From Mycolicibacterium austroafricanum (lineage in GTDB: Bacteria; Actinomycetota; Actinomycetes; Mycobacteriales; Mycobacteriaceae), in NCBI RefSeq assembly GCF_902705885.1, contig NZ_CACSIP010000001.1:131315-195314 (forward strand): a stretch of 64,000 nt of DNA. The letters are read 5' to 3'. The position numbers and the translations under genes are program-made. The notes under the pieces were generated by a model. The model was given only the letters and a program-made list of their open reading frames with translations. It had not been told where the DNA came from and made no database searches. Within the stretch, counting starts at the first letter, position 1. Each line of letters starts with the position of its first letter. Positions 62,598-64,000 of this stretch are shown here, in pieces.

Positions 62598-64000
62598 TCA
62601 GCCGGCCAGCGAACCGACCACCGCGTCGATCAGGTGCGGGCCCGGCTCGGCGAACGCATCGGCCAACGCGGCCGCCAACTGCTCGGCGGTGGTCACCCGC
62701 CGCGCCGGGACACCCATGCCCTCCGCGAGCTTGACGAAATCGATTGTGGGACTGCCAAGGTCGAGCAGGTCCAGCGCTCTGGGTCCCGGCGGCTGCGCAT
62801 TCGTCGCGCCGACGCGCTGCAGTTCGATGCGAAGGATGTCGTAGGCGCCGTTGTCGAAGATCACCGTCGTCACATCGAGGTTCTCCCGCGCCTGAGTCCA
62901 CAACCCGGAGATGGTGTACATCGCCGACCCGTCGGCCTGCAACGACAGCACCGGTCGATCCGGCGCGGCGACCGCGGCGCCGATCGCCGCGGGGATCCCA
63001 TAACCGATCGCTCCTCCGGTCAGTGTCAACACATCGTGGGCCGGCGCGCCCGCCGTCGCGGCGGCGACTCCCACTCCGGCGGTGTTGGATTCGTCGACGA
63101 CGATCGCACTCTCGGGAAGAAGCGCTCCCACCACGGCCGCAGCAGTGAAGGCGGTCAGCTCGCCGGTAGGCAGTTCGGGCCGGGCAGGGGCGGCCCCAGC
63201 CGCGGACGTGCCCGGGGCCAGTTCGTCGGCGAGGAGTTCCAGTGCCGCTGCGGCGCCGGCATGGTCGGCCAGCGCATACACCTCGCACCCCTGGGGTACC
63301 AGGTCGCTGGGCTTGTCGGGGTAGGCGAAGAACGACACCGGAGACTTCGCGCCGGCCAGGATGAGGTGCGCGACGCCGGCGAGTTGCACCTCGGCGGCCT
63401 CGGCGAAGTACGCCAACCTCTCGACGGCGGGCACGCCCGCCCCGCGTTCCATCCGGGCCGGGAAGGTCTCACACAGCGCCCTGGCCCCGGTGGCCCTCGC
63501 GATGCGTACCGCCGCCGCCAGGCCCGGGTTCCGCGTCGCATCCCCACCGAGCAGGATGACCGTCGGCGCACCGGACCGCAGCGCGGCCAGCGCGGCGCGG
63601 ATGCGGTCCTCGTCCACACCGGGCGCGACGCCTTCCGGCGCAGCCGGCGCGGGGTTCGCCCCGCCGGTCCACGACACATCAGCGGGCAGGATCAACGTCG
63701 AGACCGTCCCGCCGCGGCAGGCGCTCACCGCCTCAGCGGCGTCGACGCCGACGTCCCCGGTCGTCACGGTGCGGCGCACCCAGCCGGATACCGTGCCGGC
63801 CACCGCGTCGATGTCGGATTCCAATGGGGCGTCGTAGCGCTTGTGATAGGTCGCGTGATCGCCGACGACGACGACCATCGGGGTGTGGCCCCGGCGTGCG
63901 TTGTGGAGGTTGGCCAGGCCGTTGGCCAGACCCGGACCCAGGTGCAGCAGCACCGCGGCCGGTTTGCCGGCCATCCGCGCGTAGCCGTCGGCAGCACCCG
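62598..64000 (-). CDS. ilvX: Acetolactate synthase-like thiamine diphosphate enzyme IlvX (partial)
   Basis: About 467 residues of the C-terminal end lie in the window; the N-terminus is beyond it (the frame continues through GAADGYARMAGKPAAVLLHL). Central domain and TPP-binding domain are present: GGAIGYGIPAAIGAAVAAPD, then ADGSAMYTISGLWTQARENL and FDNGAYDILRIEL, where ADGS replaces the usual GDGS of the diphosphate-binding loop. Counterpart of Rv3509c, a ThDP-dependent enzyme grouped with IlvB-type proteins. Convergent with the lipoprotein genes. Confidence 0.9.
   Translation of the reverse strand, partial: GAADGYARMAGKPAAVLLHLGPGLANGLANLHNARRGHTPMVVVVGDHATYHKRYDAPLESDIDAVAGTVSGWVRRTVTTGDVGVDAAEAVSACRGGTVSTLILPADVSWTGGANPAPAAPEGVAPGVDEDRIRAALAALRSGAPTVILLGGDATRNPGLAAAVRIARATGARALCETFPARMERGAGVPAVERLAYFAEAAEVQLAGVAHLILAGAKSPVSFFAYPDKPSDLVPQGCEVYALADHAGAAAALELLADELAPGTSAAGAAPARPELPTGELTAFTAAAVVGALLPESAIVVDESNTAGVGVAAATAGAPAHDVLTLTGGAIGYGIPAAIGAAVAAPDRPVLSLQADGSAMYTISGLWTQARENLDVTTVIFDNGAYDILRIELQRVGATNAQPPGPRALDLLDLGSPTIDFVKLAEGMGVPARRVTTAEQLAAALADAFAEPGPHLIDAVVGSLAG

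Overview
The window is high-GC actinobacterial DNA whose gene content and order point to a Mycobacterium of the rapid-growing (Mycolicibacterium) type. Diagnostic content includes a complete mce4 operon, phoPR, CYP51/CYP123 with their small ferredoxin, KstR-type operators, a mycobacterial OtsA and LpqN-family lipoproteins. Several genes have a TANNNT -10 box 6-9 bases before the start codon, the pattern of leaderless mycobacterial transcripts. The window has no rRNA, insertion sequence, prophage or CRISPR array. It holds one tRNA, and coding density is very high (largest gap about 260 bases).

Layout. 1-6.5 kb: purB (cut by the edge), a DUF429-RelA/SpoT fusion, an APC permease, a TetR regulator, an exported esterase and purD. 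6.5-9.7 kb: a CYP125-like P450 with a downstream TetR gene and an unknown 408-residue protein. 9.7-13.4 kb: a four-gene minus-strand operon (CMD-like, 3-hydroxyisobutyrate-dehydrogenase-like, SDR, aldehyde dehydrogenase), divergent from a plus-strand run of TetR, cyp123, SDR, cyp51, ferredoxin, NTF2-like, adhB, ketosteroid-isomerase-like and SDR. 20.9-26.2 kb: an acyl-CoA ligase, a HIT protein, phoR-phoP, a decapeptide-repeat protein and tRNA-Thr. 26.2-31.5 kb: a membrane-anchored molybdopterin oxidoreductase with a partner membrane protein, a small protein, a secreted acidic DUF4185 protein and an exported VanX-like dipeptidase. 31.5-37.1 kb: an xdhC/coxL/coxG/coxM/coxS molybdenum hydroxylase operon. 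37.2-39 kb: an SDR behind a KstR-like box and an enoyl-CoA hydratase. 39-40.7 kb: a 55-residue protein overlapping otsA. 40.7-52.6 kb: fdxD-hsd4A and yrbE4AB-mce4ABCDEF-mam4AB on the minus strand. 52.7-61 kb: a divergent operon fadE26-fadE27-fadD17-fadD-kstD-like-kshA-like. 61-64 kb: two tandem LpqN-like lipoprotein genes and a partial ilvX.

How it fits together. The right third is a cholesterol module: Mce4 imports sterol, Hsd4A and FadE26/FadE27 with acyl-CoA ligases attack the side chain, and KstD/KshA-type enzymes open the rings. KstR-like operators sit at both promoter regions. The left third carries the conserved CYP51/CYP123/AdhB lipid-oxidation cluster and the PhoPR regulators. In M. 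tuberculosis the left block (Rv0756c-Rv0778 region) and the right block (Rv3489-Rv3509c region) are far apart; here they are joined through the molybdoenzyme segment.

Limits: names come from remembered family motifs and gene order, with no database search. Start codons were chosen from gene overlaps, ribosome-binding sites, leaderless promoters and remembered homologues.
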